This document shows positions 7,922 to 15,323 of a DNA stretch of 19,419 nt, in pieces. The first letter of the stretch is position 1; the number at the start of each line of letters is the position of its first letter. The stretch lies in assembly GCA_038744645.1 (NCBI GenBank), contig JBCDMA010000036.1, positions 1 through 19,419 of the forward strand, in the 5' to 3' direction. The position numbers and the translations under genes were made by a program. The stretch is from Glaciecola sp038744645. GTDB taxonomy: Bacteria; Pseudomonadota; Gammaproteobacteria; Enterobacterales; Alteromonadaceae. The notes below the pieces were generated by a model. That model made no database searches. It saw nothing but the letters and a program-made list of their open reading frames with translations, and was not told the DNA's origin.

Positions 7922-9006
7922 TAGCTTTCTCCTGCCGTTTTCACCCATAGACCTTCAGTCAACTTCGCAGAGCCAACGGTCACGACTAATTCACCTGATT
8001 CAAGTCCACCTGTGATCATCACCGTATCCAATTCGCGTCCCGCATATTCTACCGGTGTGCGTTTTGCTCTGTATTTGCCCTCCTGATCTTTTTCAAGCAC
8101 GTAAACATAGCTGCCAAAAGTGTCAAATCGCAGCGCCTCATTCGGCAGTCTGATCACATTCGTTGGCTGAGCAATGGGCATTAACACAGCGACCATGCTG
8201 CCGGGTTTAAGCTCTGCCAATCGATTATCCAGTGTTGCTCGGACCTGAAGACTCCGCGAATCTGTCACGATTTGACTGTTGATTGCACTTACTTCTGCTT
8301 CCAATGCGCGCGGATAATTGTCTTTCGCAACAACGGTAACAAGATCGCCAGTAGTGACATTTGCATAGCGCTGAGGCACTGAAAAGTCGACCCAGACTTT
8401 TGAAGTGTCACCAATCAACGTGGTGATATGAGAATCGCCAGATAAAAACGTACCTGCCTCCCATTCATGAATCGATGTTCTGCCATCAAACGGTGAGCGA
8501 ATCGTTTTGCGATCGATGGTTGTTTCAAGCGCGCGAGCATTTGCTTGCTGTACTTTTAATTCTGCTTTTGCCCTATCAAGTTGTTCTTGAGAACCCGCGC
8601 GTTTGGCGACGAGATCCTCGAAGCGCGCAACGTCTAATTTAGCGAGCTCAATTTGCGCATTTATTGCGGCTAATTGTGCTTGTTCCGTCCCAATATCTTG
8701 TTGAATAAGCAAATCACCCTTTTTAACCAAGGCACCTGAACCAAACCCGATTTTTGTGATCATACCGTCCAGTTCATTGCGCACCTCTAACGTCCGTCGA
8801 GCGCGCACTTCACCCACAATTTCAAGCTTTGGGCGCCATTGGCTCACGGTGCTGTTGATTGTTTCCACTGTTTCACTGGGTTCGGGAAATGACTCTCCAA
8901 AGGCCATTGCAGCCATGACTTGGGAATATTTTATAAATCCAAGACCGGCAATAATGCCAAATAAAATGAAGAGAGTGATGATCCAGCGCTTTATATGCAA
9001 CATCAT
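7921..9006 (-). CDS. RND efflux periplasmic adaptor (membrane fusion protein)
   Basis: A 361-residue adaptor that bridges the RND permease and an outer-membrane channel. The N-terminus has one hydrophobic anchor (about residues 8-31) without a lipobox Cys, so it is anchored by a helix rather than lipidated. The lipoyl-like half GMITKIGFGSGALVKKGDLLIQQD is followed by a helical hairpin rich in Ala, Gln, Glu and Leu (AQLAAINAQIELAKLDVARFEDL onward), then the second lipoyl half with TIRSPFDGRTS, the beta-barrel and the membrane-proximal domain. Two consecutive ATG codons occur at 9006 and 9003; AAGGA lies 11 nt before the first. The stop TAG shares its last base with the permease GTG, implying translational coupling. 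No regulator gene is adjacent; palindromes in the 169-bp upstream gap may be the operator. Confidence 0.92.
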   Translation of the reverse strand: MMLHIKRWIITLFILFGIIAGLGFIKYSQVMAAMAFGESFPEPSETVETINSTVSQWRPKLEIVGEVRARRTLEVRNELDGMITKIGFGSGALVKKGDLLIQQDIGTEQAQLAAINAQIELAKLDVARFEDLVAKRAGSQEQLDRAKAELKVQQANARALETTIDRKTIRSPFDGRTSIHEWEAGTFLSGDSHITTLIGDTSKVWVDFSVPQRYANVTTGDLVTVVAKDNYPRALEAEVSAINSQIVTDSRSLQVRATLDNRLAELKPGSMVAVLMPIAQPTNVIRLPNEALRFDTFGSYVYVLEKDQEGKYRAKRTPVEYAGRELDTVMITGGLESGELVVTVGSAKLTEGLWVKTAGES

Positions 9007-9042
9007 GGGGTCGAGTTTCCTTAGGTAAAATTCAGTTACAAC

Positions 9043-9065
9043 GCAAACAATTAAACGTTTGTTTT
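9043..9065. promoter_or_regulatory. AT-rich imperfect palindrome around AAACGTTT upstream of the efflux operon
   Basis: The sequence CAAAC-N8-GTTTG, containing an AAACGTTT palindrome, lies about 40-60 bp before the adaptor start. Sites of this kind (CAAACGTTTG-like) are common TetR-family operators in front of gammaproteobacterial efflux operons, but no TetR gene is present here, so the assignment is inference. Confidence 0.3.
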
Positions 9066-9108
9066 AATACTGGTATTCCAGGCATTAAGGTCAGTTAACT
9101 ATGCTTGG

Positions 9109-9120
9109 TACGGTACCGTA
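9109..9120. repeat. 12-bp perfect palindrome TACGGTACCGTA upstream of the efflux operon
   Basis: A perfect 12-bp palindrome in the gap between the uvrD stop (9176) and the adaptor start (9006), about 105 bp before the adaptor ATG. It may be an operator half for the efflux operon. It is not followed by a T-run on the minus strand, so it is not an obvious uvrD terminator. Confidence 0.4.
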
Positions 9121-9175
9121 TTATTTTGACTGTTCAATGAAAACGTCATGATTCCTTTTGTTAAAATTCTATGTA

Positions 9176-11344
9176 TTACAACGTCGTAAGTTTAGCGTAA
9201 GCAGTCATCAACCATTTTACGCCAAATTCGTCAAAATTCACTTGTACGCGGGCATGCTCGTCAGATCCTTCGTAGTTAAGGACGGTGCCTTCGCCAAACT
9301 TGCGGTGTGAAACGCGTTGACCTAGCGAGAATCCAGAGTCGATGAAAGCCGTGTGCGATGTTGTCGCGCTAAAGCGATTCACCATGGGCTGTTTTACCTG
9401 TGATCGCAACCGAATTTCTTCAATATACTCATCCGGTATTTCTCGAATAAAACGACTAATTGTATGGTACTTGTCTTGTCCATACAGCCGCCGAGATTCA
9501 GCGTAAGTAATGACCAACCGTTGCATTGCTCGCGTCATGCCCACATACGCCAATCGGCGTTCTTCCTCAAGCCTGCCAGGCTCATCATTACTCATATTGC
9601 TTGGGAACATACCTTCTTCCACACCTGCCATGACAACCAACGGGAATTCCAAGCCCTTTGCGCTGTGAATAGTCATCATCTGCACGGCATCTTGATCCAC
9701 TTCAGCTTGATTCTCACCTGCCTCGAGCGACGCGTGTGCCAAAAAGGCGGATAGAGGCGACATTTCTTCAGCTTCTTCAGGGATATCAAATTGTTTGCAT
9801 GCCGTGACTAACTCTTGCAAGTTTTCTACGCGTGCTTGTGCCTTATCCGTTTTTTCGGCTTGATACATGGCGAATAAGCTACTGCCTTTTATCACTTTAT
9901 CCGCTATCTCTTCCAGCGGTAAATCGTCCGTTTCTTGGGTTAGGTGATTGATTAAACTTGTGAATTGCTGCAACGCTGTACTGGCGCGCGCCGTCAGTCC
10001 TTTTTCTTCAATCAGTGTCTGCGATGCTTGCCATAGGGACATGTTTTCTTGGCGTGCATATTGTCTGATGCTGCCAAGTGTTTTTTCGCCAAGCCCTCTT
10101 GCGGGTGTGTTTACCACGCGCTCAAACGCTGCATCGTCTACTGCGTTGTTGACCAGTCGCATGTAGGCAAGTGCGTCTTTTATTTCTTGGCGTTCGAAGA
10201 AGCGCAAACCGCCGTACACTCGATACGGAAGACCTTGATGAATCAGTGCTTCTTCAAGTACTCGCGATTGTGCGTTGTTACGATATAGGATAGCGCAATC
10301 AGCAAGGGCATTGCCGTCGTCAAAAAAGCCCTTTATTTTTGATACTACAAAGCGTGCTTCATCCAGCTCATTAAATCCAGCGTAGAGTGAGATCTTGTCT
10401 CCGTCTTTGTCTTGGGTCCATAAGTCTTTACCCAATCGTCCGTCATTATTTGCAATTACCGCGTTTGCTGCTTTTAAGATGTTGCCAGTCGAGCGATAGT
10501 TTTGTTCGAGACGAACAGTAATAGCACTTGGGTAGTCTTTGAGAAAACGGGATATATTGGCTACATTAGCACCACGCCAACCATAGATGGATTGGTCATC
10601 ATCCCCGACAATGATCATGCTGTTATTGCCGGTTTTTAGCATCTTTAACCAAGCGTATTGGATGTTATTGGTGTCTTGAAATTCGTCGACAAGAATCGCG
10701 CGAAAACGCTTTTGATAGTGTTCTCTTACCTCGTCATGGTCGCGTAACAACTCAAAACTGCGTAATAGCAGCTCGGCAAAATCCACTAATCCCGAGCGAT
10801 TACAAGTATTCTCGTACGCAGTGTAGATATCTTTCATCTTCTGCTGATTGGGATCGTTATTGGTGACGACGTGTCTTGCGCGTAAACCCTCGTCTTTGTT
10901 GCCATTGATAAACCACTGAATCTGTTTGGCAGGCCAGTGTTTTTCATCGAGGTTCATACTTTTCAGCAGGCGTTTGATGAGCCTATTTTGGTCATCTGAA
11001 TCCATAATGCTGAAGTTTTGAGGTAGTTTGGCTTCTTCGTAATGTAGCCTCAATAATCGATGAGCGATGCCATGAAACGTCCCCATCCAAATCGCATTCA
11101 GTGCGCTACCAGAGAGTCGTTCGACTCGCCCGCGCATCTCTCTTGCCGCTTTGTTAGTGAAGGTCACTGCAAGAATGCTAAAAGGCGATATTGACTCAAC
11201 TGCCATTAGCCATGCGATGCGGTGCACCAATACACGAGTCTTACCCGAGCCGGCTCCAGCTAACACTAGCATGTCTTGATCGCTGGCAGCTACTGCTTCG
11301 CGCTGTTTGTCGTTGAGGTCATTGAGTAAGAGAGAAACGTCCAT
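9176..11344 (-). CDS. uvrD: DNA helicase II, UvrD
   Basis: A 722-residue superfamily 1A helicase, essentially the length of E. coli UvrD (720). It unwinds DNA 3'-5' and displaces excised strands in nucleotide excision repair and MutHLS mismatch repair. The N-terminus MDVSLLLNDLNDKQREAVAA matches UvrD, not Rep or PcrA. Motifs in order: Walker A GAGSGKT (30-36), VTFTNKAAREM, DEFQDTN, VGDDDQSIYGWRGA, LEQNYRS, MTIHSAKGLEFPLVV and EERRLAYVGMTRA. The C-terminal tudor-like tail (VSHRKFGEGTVLNYEGSDEHARVQVNF) that contacts RNA polymerase in homologues is present. The ATG lacks a close Shine-Dalgarno (A-rich leader; AGGA about 18 nt upstream). A strong LexA box at 11473-11492 indicates SOS control. Confidence 0.97.
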   Translation of the reverse strand: MDVSLLLNDLNDKQREAVAASDQDMLVLAGAGSGKTRVLVHRIAWLMAVESISPFSILAVTFTNKAAREMRGRVERLSGSALNAIWMGTFHGIAHRLLRLHYEEAKLPQNFSIMDSDDQNRLIKRLLKSMNLDEKHWPAKQIQWFINGNKDEGLRARHVVTNNDPNQQKMKDIYTAYENTCNRSGLVDFAELLLRSFELLRDHDEVREHYQKRFRAILVDEFQDTNNIQYAWLKMLKTGNNSMIIVGDDDQSIYGWRGANVANISRFLKDYPSAITVRLEQNYRSTGNILKAANAVIANNDGRLGKDLWTQDKDGDKISLYAGFNELDEARFVVSKIKGFFDDGNALADCAILYRNNAQSRVLEEALIHQGLPYRVYGGLRFFERQEIKDALAYMRLVNNAVDDAAFERVVNTPARGLGEKTLGSIRQYARQENMSLWQASQTLIEEKGLTARASTALQQFTSLINHLTQETDDLPLEEIADKVIKGSSLFAMYQAEKTDKAQARVENLQELVTACKQFDIPEEAEEMSPLSAFLAHASLEAGENQAEVDQDAVQMMTIHSAKGLEFPLVVMAGVEEGMFPSNMSNDEPGRLEEERRLAYVGMTRAMQRLVITYAESRRLYGQDKYHTISRFIREIPDEYIEEIRLRSQVKQPMVNRFSATTSHTAFIDSGFSLGQRVSHRKFGEGTVLNYEGSDEHARVQVNFDEFGVKWLMTAYAKLTTL

Positions 11345-11438
11345 TATTTTTTATTTTTTTGAATCCTGAGGTCTTTATGTCGTTGAAGAGAAGCGGATAC
11401 TTGTAAGTGCCACTGTGCTTTAGTACTCCTCGGCAATA

Positions 11439-11444
11439 ATAATA
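11439..11444 (-). promoter_or_regulatory. Candidate uvrD -10 element (TATTAT)
   Basis: On the minus strand TATTAT follows a T-rich stretch and lies about 95 bp before the uvrD ATG. No good -35 is found at 17 bp (TTGGTC lies at 19). The LexA box is just upstream of the -35 position, so LexA would occlude RNA polymerase binding. Confidence 0.35.
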
Positions 11445-11472
11445 TCAAAAAAAATGAAAAATGGACCAAAAA

Positions 11473-11492
11473 AACTGTCTGTATATACAGTT
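11473..11492. promoter_or_regulatory. LexA (SOS) box in the uvrD-cysE intergenic region
   Basis: The sequence AACTGTCTGTATATACAGTT contains CTGT-N8-ACAG, the gammaproteobacterial LexA core, with symmetric AA/TT flanks. It lies upstream of uvrD, a classic SOS gene, and also 84-103 bp before the divergent cysE ATG. SOS repression of uvrD is strongly expected; an effect on cysE would be incidental. Confidence 0.85.
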
Positions 11493-11575
11493 TTTTGAAT
11501 TTATTTGTGAATTGTGAAATGATCCCCATAACAGACCTGTTCTTATGTATTTATACGACGGTAATAAGGGTAAAA

Positions 11576-12385
11576 ATGGATATTCAAGTTTCAGGACCGG
11601 ACTTTTGGAAAACGCTCAAAACCGAGGCACAAACGGTAGCGGATAACGAACCACTATTAGCTAGTTATCTGCATGCGTGTGTGTTAAACCACCACAACTT
11701 CGAATCATCATTGAGCTTTATTTTATCAAACAAAGTGAGCGACGACGTCATGCCCGCACTCGCGCTCAGAGAAATGTTTGATGAAGCTTACCTTATGCAT
11801 CCAGACATGGTCGAATCTGCCATGCATGACGCATTGGCTGTGGTGTCCAGAGACCCAGCAGTATCTTCGCTATTGACGGTGATAATGCATTTTAAAGGCT
11901 ACCAGGCGCTGCAAGTGCATCGATTGGCTCATCTGTTGTGGCATAAAGGCAGAGTAGAGCTCGCGCTATTTATGCAAAGCAGAAGTTCATCTGTGTTTTC
12001 AGTTGATACGCATCCAGCTGCAAAAATTGGTCAAGGCGTCATGTTAGACCATGCAACAGGTATCGTGATTGGCGAAACAGCGGTTGTTGAAAACAATGTG
12101 TCGATCCTGCAAAACGTGACGCTTGGCGGTACAGGGAATGAGCAGGGCGATCGCCATCCGAAAATACGCGAAGGCGTTATGATTGGCTCAGGTGCAAAGA
12201 TACTAGGTAACATTGAAGTTGGTGCAGGCTCTAAAGTCGGCGCAGGCAGCGTTGTTTTGGACAGTGTACCTGCGGGTGTCACAGTCGCAGGCGTACCTGC
12301 CAAAGTTGTCGGTAAACCGACCTGTCCGATGCCATGCGAGTCTATGCAACAGAATGTACTAGAAGATACTCTCGGCAAAGAATAG
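11576..12385 (+). CDS. cysE: Serine O-acetyltransferase
   Basis: A 269-residue enzyme that acetylates L-serine with acetyl-CoA to give O-acetylserine, the committed step of cysteine synthesis. It aligns along its length with E. coli CysE (273 aa). An N-terminal helical domain (WKTLKTEAQTVADNEPLLASYLHACVLNH) is followed by a left-handed beta-helix of hexapeptide repeats from about residue 145 (AKIGQGVMLDHATGIVIGETAVV, then SILQNVTLGGTG, DRHPKIREGVMIGSGAKILGNIEVG). The catalytic pair is Asp144 (VDTHPAAKI) and His159 (LDHATG). The C-terminal tail is not like E. coli and lacks its terminal Ile, so interaction with cysteine synthase and feedback control may differ. ATG 11576 has AAGGG 5 nt upstream; the longer in-frame start at 11495 would run into the LexA region and adds non-homologous residues. 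Confidence 0.96.
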   Translation: MDIQVSGPDFWKTLKTEAQTVADNEPLLASYLHACVLNHHNFESSLSFILSNKVSDDVMPALALREMFDEAYLMHPDMVESAMHDALAVVSRDPAVSSLLTVIMHFKGYQALQVHRLAHLLWHKGRVELALFMQSRSSSVFSVDTHPAAKIGQGVMLDHATGIVIGETAVVENNVSILQNVTLGGTGNEQGDRHPKIREGVMIGSGAKILGNIEVGAGSKVGAGSVVLDSVPAGVTVAGVPAKVVGKPTCPMPCESMQQNVLEDTLGKE

Positions 12386-12542
12386 TTATTGAATCGCGCT
12401 TAATATCTGTTTGATAATTTTGTTGCGCCTACCGTTAAAACCACCTATTGCGTACCAGTACTTTTTTAAAGCCAACTTTTCTTTTTTACGCTCACTTCCC
12501 GGTAGTTAGAGACTAAGATCGGCGTACATGCCCGTACACTAT

Positions 12543-12571
12543 TTGAAATATTACAACAGTGCTTATATATT
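12543..12571 (+). promoter_or_regulatory. Sigma-70-type promoter of the marR-S41 operon
   Basis: TTGAAA (12543-12548), 17-bp spacer, TATATT (12566-12571): five of six consensus bases at each element, though the T-rich context raises the chance of coincidence. It lies 48 bp before the MarR ATG and overlaps the first copy of the 15-bp direct repeat. Confidence 0.6.
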
Positions 12572-12590
12572 ATATAACAGCGCTTATATA
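12555..12590. promoter_or_regulatory. Candidate MarR operator: two 15-bp direct repeats
   Basis: AACAGTGCTTATATA (12555-12569) and AACAGCGCTTATATA (12576-12590) differ at one base and repeat every 21 bp, two helical turns. Between them lies the odd-centred palindrome TTATATATTATATAA (12563-12577). The array covers the -10 and the expected transcription start, a good position for autorepression by the MarR protein. Confidence 0.55.
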
Positions 12591-12618
12591 ATTAACGTCG
12601 ACTTAGAGTCAAACAACA

Positions 12619-13071
12619 ATGCAAAGTCTTGGTACCTCACTAAGGATAATGATTGAAAAGTTAGATGGATCTGTAGAAAGGATCTATCAAGATAATGGCA
12701 GTCAGTTTAAACCGCGTTTTTTTCCGGTGATAAATGCGCTTTTAAAACAGGGACCCATGTCCATAAAATCGCTTTCGGAGCAAACGCAGGTCAGTCATTC
12801 AGCGGTTAGCCAGACGGTTGCTGCAATGAAAAAGATAGGGTACGTCACTTCCGAGCCCGGCGAAGACAAACGCGAGAGGCAGATTGTCTTAACTGAAAAA
12901 ATGCGCGCAGAATTGCCAAAACTGCAAGAGATCTGGCAAGCAGTGCACACTGCTGCACAGAAGCTGGATAGAGAAACGTCGGCATCGCTGCACACTACGT
13001 TATCATTGAGTATCAGCGCACTCGATGATAAGAGCTTCTATCAACGCATTTCAGAAGAGATGGCAGTATGA
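12619..13071 (+). CDS. MarR-family transcriptional regulator
   Basis: A 150-residue winged-helix protein of MarR type. The N-terminal helix has LGTSLRIMIEKLDGSVERIY and then FKPRFFPVINALLKQGPMSI. The helix-turn-helix follows (SLSEQTQVSHSAVSQTVAAMKKIGYV, about residues 53-78), then the wing SEPGEDKRERQIVLTEKM. MarR proteins act as homodimers on palindromic operators and often respond to small ligands. There is no good Shine-Dalgarno at ATG 12619; an internal ATG at 12649 has AAGGA only 2 nt away and would remove conserved N-terminal residues, so 12619 is preferred. Its stop overlaps the S41 peptidase start (ATGA), and the repeats upstream suggest autoregulation. Confidence 0.88.
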   Translation: MQSLGTSLRIMIEKLDGSVERIYQDNGSQFKPRFFPVINALLKQGPMSIKSLSEQTQVSHSAVSQTVAAMKKIGYVTSEPGEDKRERQIVLTEKMRAELPKLQEIWQAVHTAAQKLDRETSASLHTTLSLSISALDDKSFYQRISEEMAV

Positions 13072-14099
13072 CCTATATCGCCAAGTTTATGTTCGTTTTA
13101 TCCTTTATCATTGTCAGCACAAATAGCATCGCCGAAACACTCTCCCCCGCAAAAAAGCGCGCTCTGATAGATAAAATGGCCGATTTGATTAAGCAGCGAT
13201 ATGTGTATCCAGAACATGGCCAAGCATTGGCAAATAAGCTGCTGCAAGATTTGGATGATGGCGCGTTTAATTCCATTCAGCAAAAACAGATGTTCGCTGA
13301 CTTTTTTACAGACTATCTTCGCAGTGAAACCCGGGATGGGCATCTTGCGTTAGACTATAAGCCAAAACGTCAATCACAACACAACCAAGATCAAGAGAAG
13401 AGCAGTGAGGCTCATGTTGGCGATGAGATGGAAAAATGGTACGGCGCCCACATCAATCACGGTTTCAACGCGATAACGCGATTAGAAAACAACATTGGCG
13501 TGTTGGATTTGCGTGTGTTTGCGCCGCCTGAAATGGCAGCCGATCTGGCGCATGCAGCGATGATCCTATCGGCCCAATTTGATGCGTTGATTGTCGATTT
13601 GCGTAAGAATGGCGGTGGTATGGGTGAGCAAGCACATATTATGATTAATTATCTACTGGATAAGCCGTCTATGCCATTGAGTGGCATTTACAATCGTCCC
13701 AGTGATACACACACCACATTCAGCACGGCCGAGACTCTCCCACAGCGGCGTTTTGGTGGCCAGAAACCCTTGTTCGTATTGACATCCAAACGAACGTTCT
13801 CCGCGGCAGAAGCTTTTGCGTATGATTTGCAAGCACTCGGTAGAGCGACAATAGTGGGTGAGCAATCAGGAGGAGGGGCTCACCCATTTGAATACCGCGC
13901 GCTGGACGACGAATTCTTCCTATCTTTGGCTGAAAGTCGTTCTATTAATCCAATTACGGGAACTAACTGGCAAGGCGTCGGCGTCCAGCCTGATATTGCA
14001 GTTTCTTCAGATAAGGCGATGCAACGTGCCCTGAAATTAGCCAAGCAAGCATTAGCTGCTCAAAGTCGCGAGGAAAACGAAGGCACATCAGTGCGTTGA
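13068..14099 (+). CDS. Secreted S41-family peptidase (IRBP/CtpB-like clan)
   Basis: A 343-residue exported protein. The signal peptide MTYIAKFMFVLSFIIVSTNS precedes a likely cut after SIA (about residue 22). A helical N-terminal domain with IKQRYVYPEHGQAL and TRDGHLALDY resembles the S41 N-terminal domain, followed by the protease core with NNIGVLDLRVF, DALIVDLRKNGGGMGE and the nucleophile motif LTSKRTFSAAEAFAYDL (Ser245). No PDZ insertion is apparent. The segment after the Ser reads GRATIVGEQSGGGAHP, where Ctp proteases carry the general-base Lys; Lys is absent, as in the retinoid-binding-protein-like S41B branch. It may be an active peptidase of that branch or a binding protein; the substrate is unknown. 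It overlaps the MarR gene by 4 bp (ATGA), so the two are translationally coupled. Confidence 0.85.
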   Translation: MTYIAKFMFVLSFIIVSTNSIAETLSPAKKRALIDKMADLIKQRYVYPEHGQALANKLLQDLDDGAFNSIQQKQMFADFFTDYLRSETRDGHLALDYKPKRQSQHNQDQEKSSEAHVGDEMEKWYGAHINHGFNAITRLENNIGVLDLRVFAPPEMAADLAHAAMILSAQFDALIVDLRKNGGGMGEQAHIMINYLLDKPSMPLSGIYNRPSDTHTTFSTAETLPQRRFGGQKPLFVLTSKRTFSAAEAFAYDLQALGRATIVGEQSGGGAHPFEYRALDDEFFLSLAESRSINPITGTNWQGVGVQPDIAVSSDKAMQRALKLAKQALAAQSREENEGTSVR

Positions 14100-14126
14100 A
14101 TAATTAGATTTATTATCCAACGCACT
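14089..14126 (+). terminator. Hairpin overlapping the S41 stop codon, probable terminator
   Basis: CAGTGCGTTG (14089-14098) pairs perfectly with CAACGCACTG (14117-14126 region), extended inward by an A-T-rich ATAAT stem after one mismatch. The 10-bp core is strong and includes the last codons of the S41 gene. It is followed by TTATCTTGTT, a weak T-tract, so termination of the marR-S41 transcript before the convergent yghU gene is likely but not certain. Confidence 0.5.
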
Positions 14127-14240
14127 GGTTATCTTGTTACAACAAGTAACGCATATGACAACAGATAGCTCCTTTGGCATTTGGCAATGCTATTGATGAG
14201 ATATCTGGTCACTTTGTCTTCAAAATGGGTTCTAGGGTAA

Positions 14241-15092
14241 TCAGGCAATCGCCTTATCAATATCAACGGCGTTATGTCTTTCTTTAAGTTGAATTTCGTC
14301 TTCACCCCATATCTTGTTCACGACGCGGCCTCGCTGCACGGCTGGCCTTTCAGACAATTGTTTCGCCCAGCGTTGTAAATGTGAATATTCCTGAACTTGC
14401 AAGAACTCAGCAGCATCATAAAGCCTGCCCATAGCCAAGACGCCGTACCACGGGGAAATTGCCATATCTGCAACGGAATATTTATTTCCTGCTACAAATT
14501 CATTTGCGCTAAGCTGTTTATCCAAAACATCTAATTGTCTCTTAACTTCCATGGTGTATCGATTTATCGGATATTCAAATTTCTCAGGTGCGTACGCATA
14601 AAAATGCCCAAAGCCACCACCTAAAAACGGCGCGCTGCCCATCTGCCACATTAACCAGTTCAGTGTTTCAGTGCGTGCTTTGCCTGATGCTGGAAGAAAC
14701 TCACCAAATTTTTCGGCTAAATGGATCAAGATGCTGCCAGATTCGAATACTCTGATATCTTCTTCACCCGATTTGTCCAGTAGCGCAGGGATTTTTGAGT
14801 TTGGGTTGATTGACACGAAGCCAGAACCGAATTGGTCGCCTTCCTGTATATCAATAAGCCATCCATCATATTCAGCCTCGCTGATACCCTTGCCCAACAA
14901 TTCTTCAAACATGATAGTCACTTTTACACCATTAGGTGTGGCGAGCGAATATAGTTGAAAAGGATGCTCTCCTACTGGAAGCGCTGTGTCATGAGTAGAA
15001 CCTGACACTGGTCGATTGATGTTTGCAAATTTGCCGCCGCTTGCTTTGTCCCATGTCCAGATGTTGGGCGGTGTAAAGGTGTTGTCAGACAT
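14241..15092 (-). CDS. yghU: Glutathione-dependent disulfide-bond oxidoreductase, YghU type
   Basis: A 283-residue GST-superfamily protein (E. coli YghU is 288). The N-terminal extension NTFTPPNIWTWDKASGGKFANINRPVSG is the YghU/YfcG-type lead. The thioredoxin-like domain has YSLATPNGVKVTIMFEELLG, with T52-P53-N54 in the position of the glutathione-contacting residues of YghU; VFESGSILIHLAEKFG is the glutamate-binding ES motif, and the helical C-terminal domain (NWLMWQMGSAPFLGGGFGHFY onward) follows. Such enzymes bind two glutathiones and reduce small disulfides such as 2-hydroxyethyl disulfide; the in vivo role is unclear. GGAG lies 7 nt before ATG 15092. It is monocistronic, convergent with the S41 gene and divergent from nei. 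Confidence 0.93.
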   Translation of the reverse strand: MSDNTFTPPNIWTWDKASGGKFANINRPVSGSTHDTALPVGEHPFQLYSLATPNGVKVTIMFEELLGKGISEAEYDGWLIDIQEGDQFGSGFVSINPNSKIPALLDKSGEEDIRVFESGSILIHLAEKFGEFLPASGKARTETLNWLMWQMGSAPFLGGGFGHFYAYAPEKFEYPINRYTMEVKRQLDVLDKQLSANEFVAGNKYSVADMAISPWYGVLAMGRLYDAAEFLQVQEYSHLQRWAKQLSERPAVQRGRVVNKIWGEDEIQLKERHNAVDIDKAIA

Positions 15093-15323
15093 ATGTAAGC
15101 TCCATTATTTTAATTTGAAGTGTAGACAGTGACCTGCGACTTTCTAGAAATATTTCAAAAAAGCAGACACTTCTTCGTGTTGTTTTCTCAATTCGGATTA
15201 AATCGCACGCCAAGATATTGTGCACGTTGAGTGAATATCTGCTGATGTGATGTTTTGAGCTTTAAGATTGAATATAGCGTAGGTATACAAATTATTGGCT
15301 TATACAAAAAATGACTACCCTCG

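Noticed and set aside
11344..11529. 61-codon minus-strand ORF whose TAA overlaps the uvrD ATG (TAATG)
   Set aside because: It starts upstream of the LexA box and would span the promoter, has no ribosome site, and its peptide has no recognisable features; the overlap is an effect of A-rich sequence.
12031..12378. 115-codon ORF antisense to cysE
   Set aside because: Low-complexity Pro/Thr/Ser-rich shadow of the hexapeptide repeats of CysE.
12528..12656. 42-codon ORF with an internal YNSAY repeat upstream of and overlapping marR
   Set aside because: It is produced by the 21-bp operator repeats, starts before the predicted promoter and has no good ribosome site.
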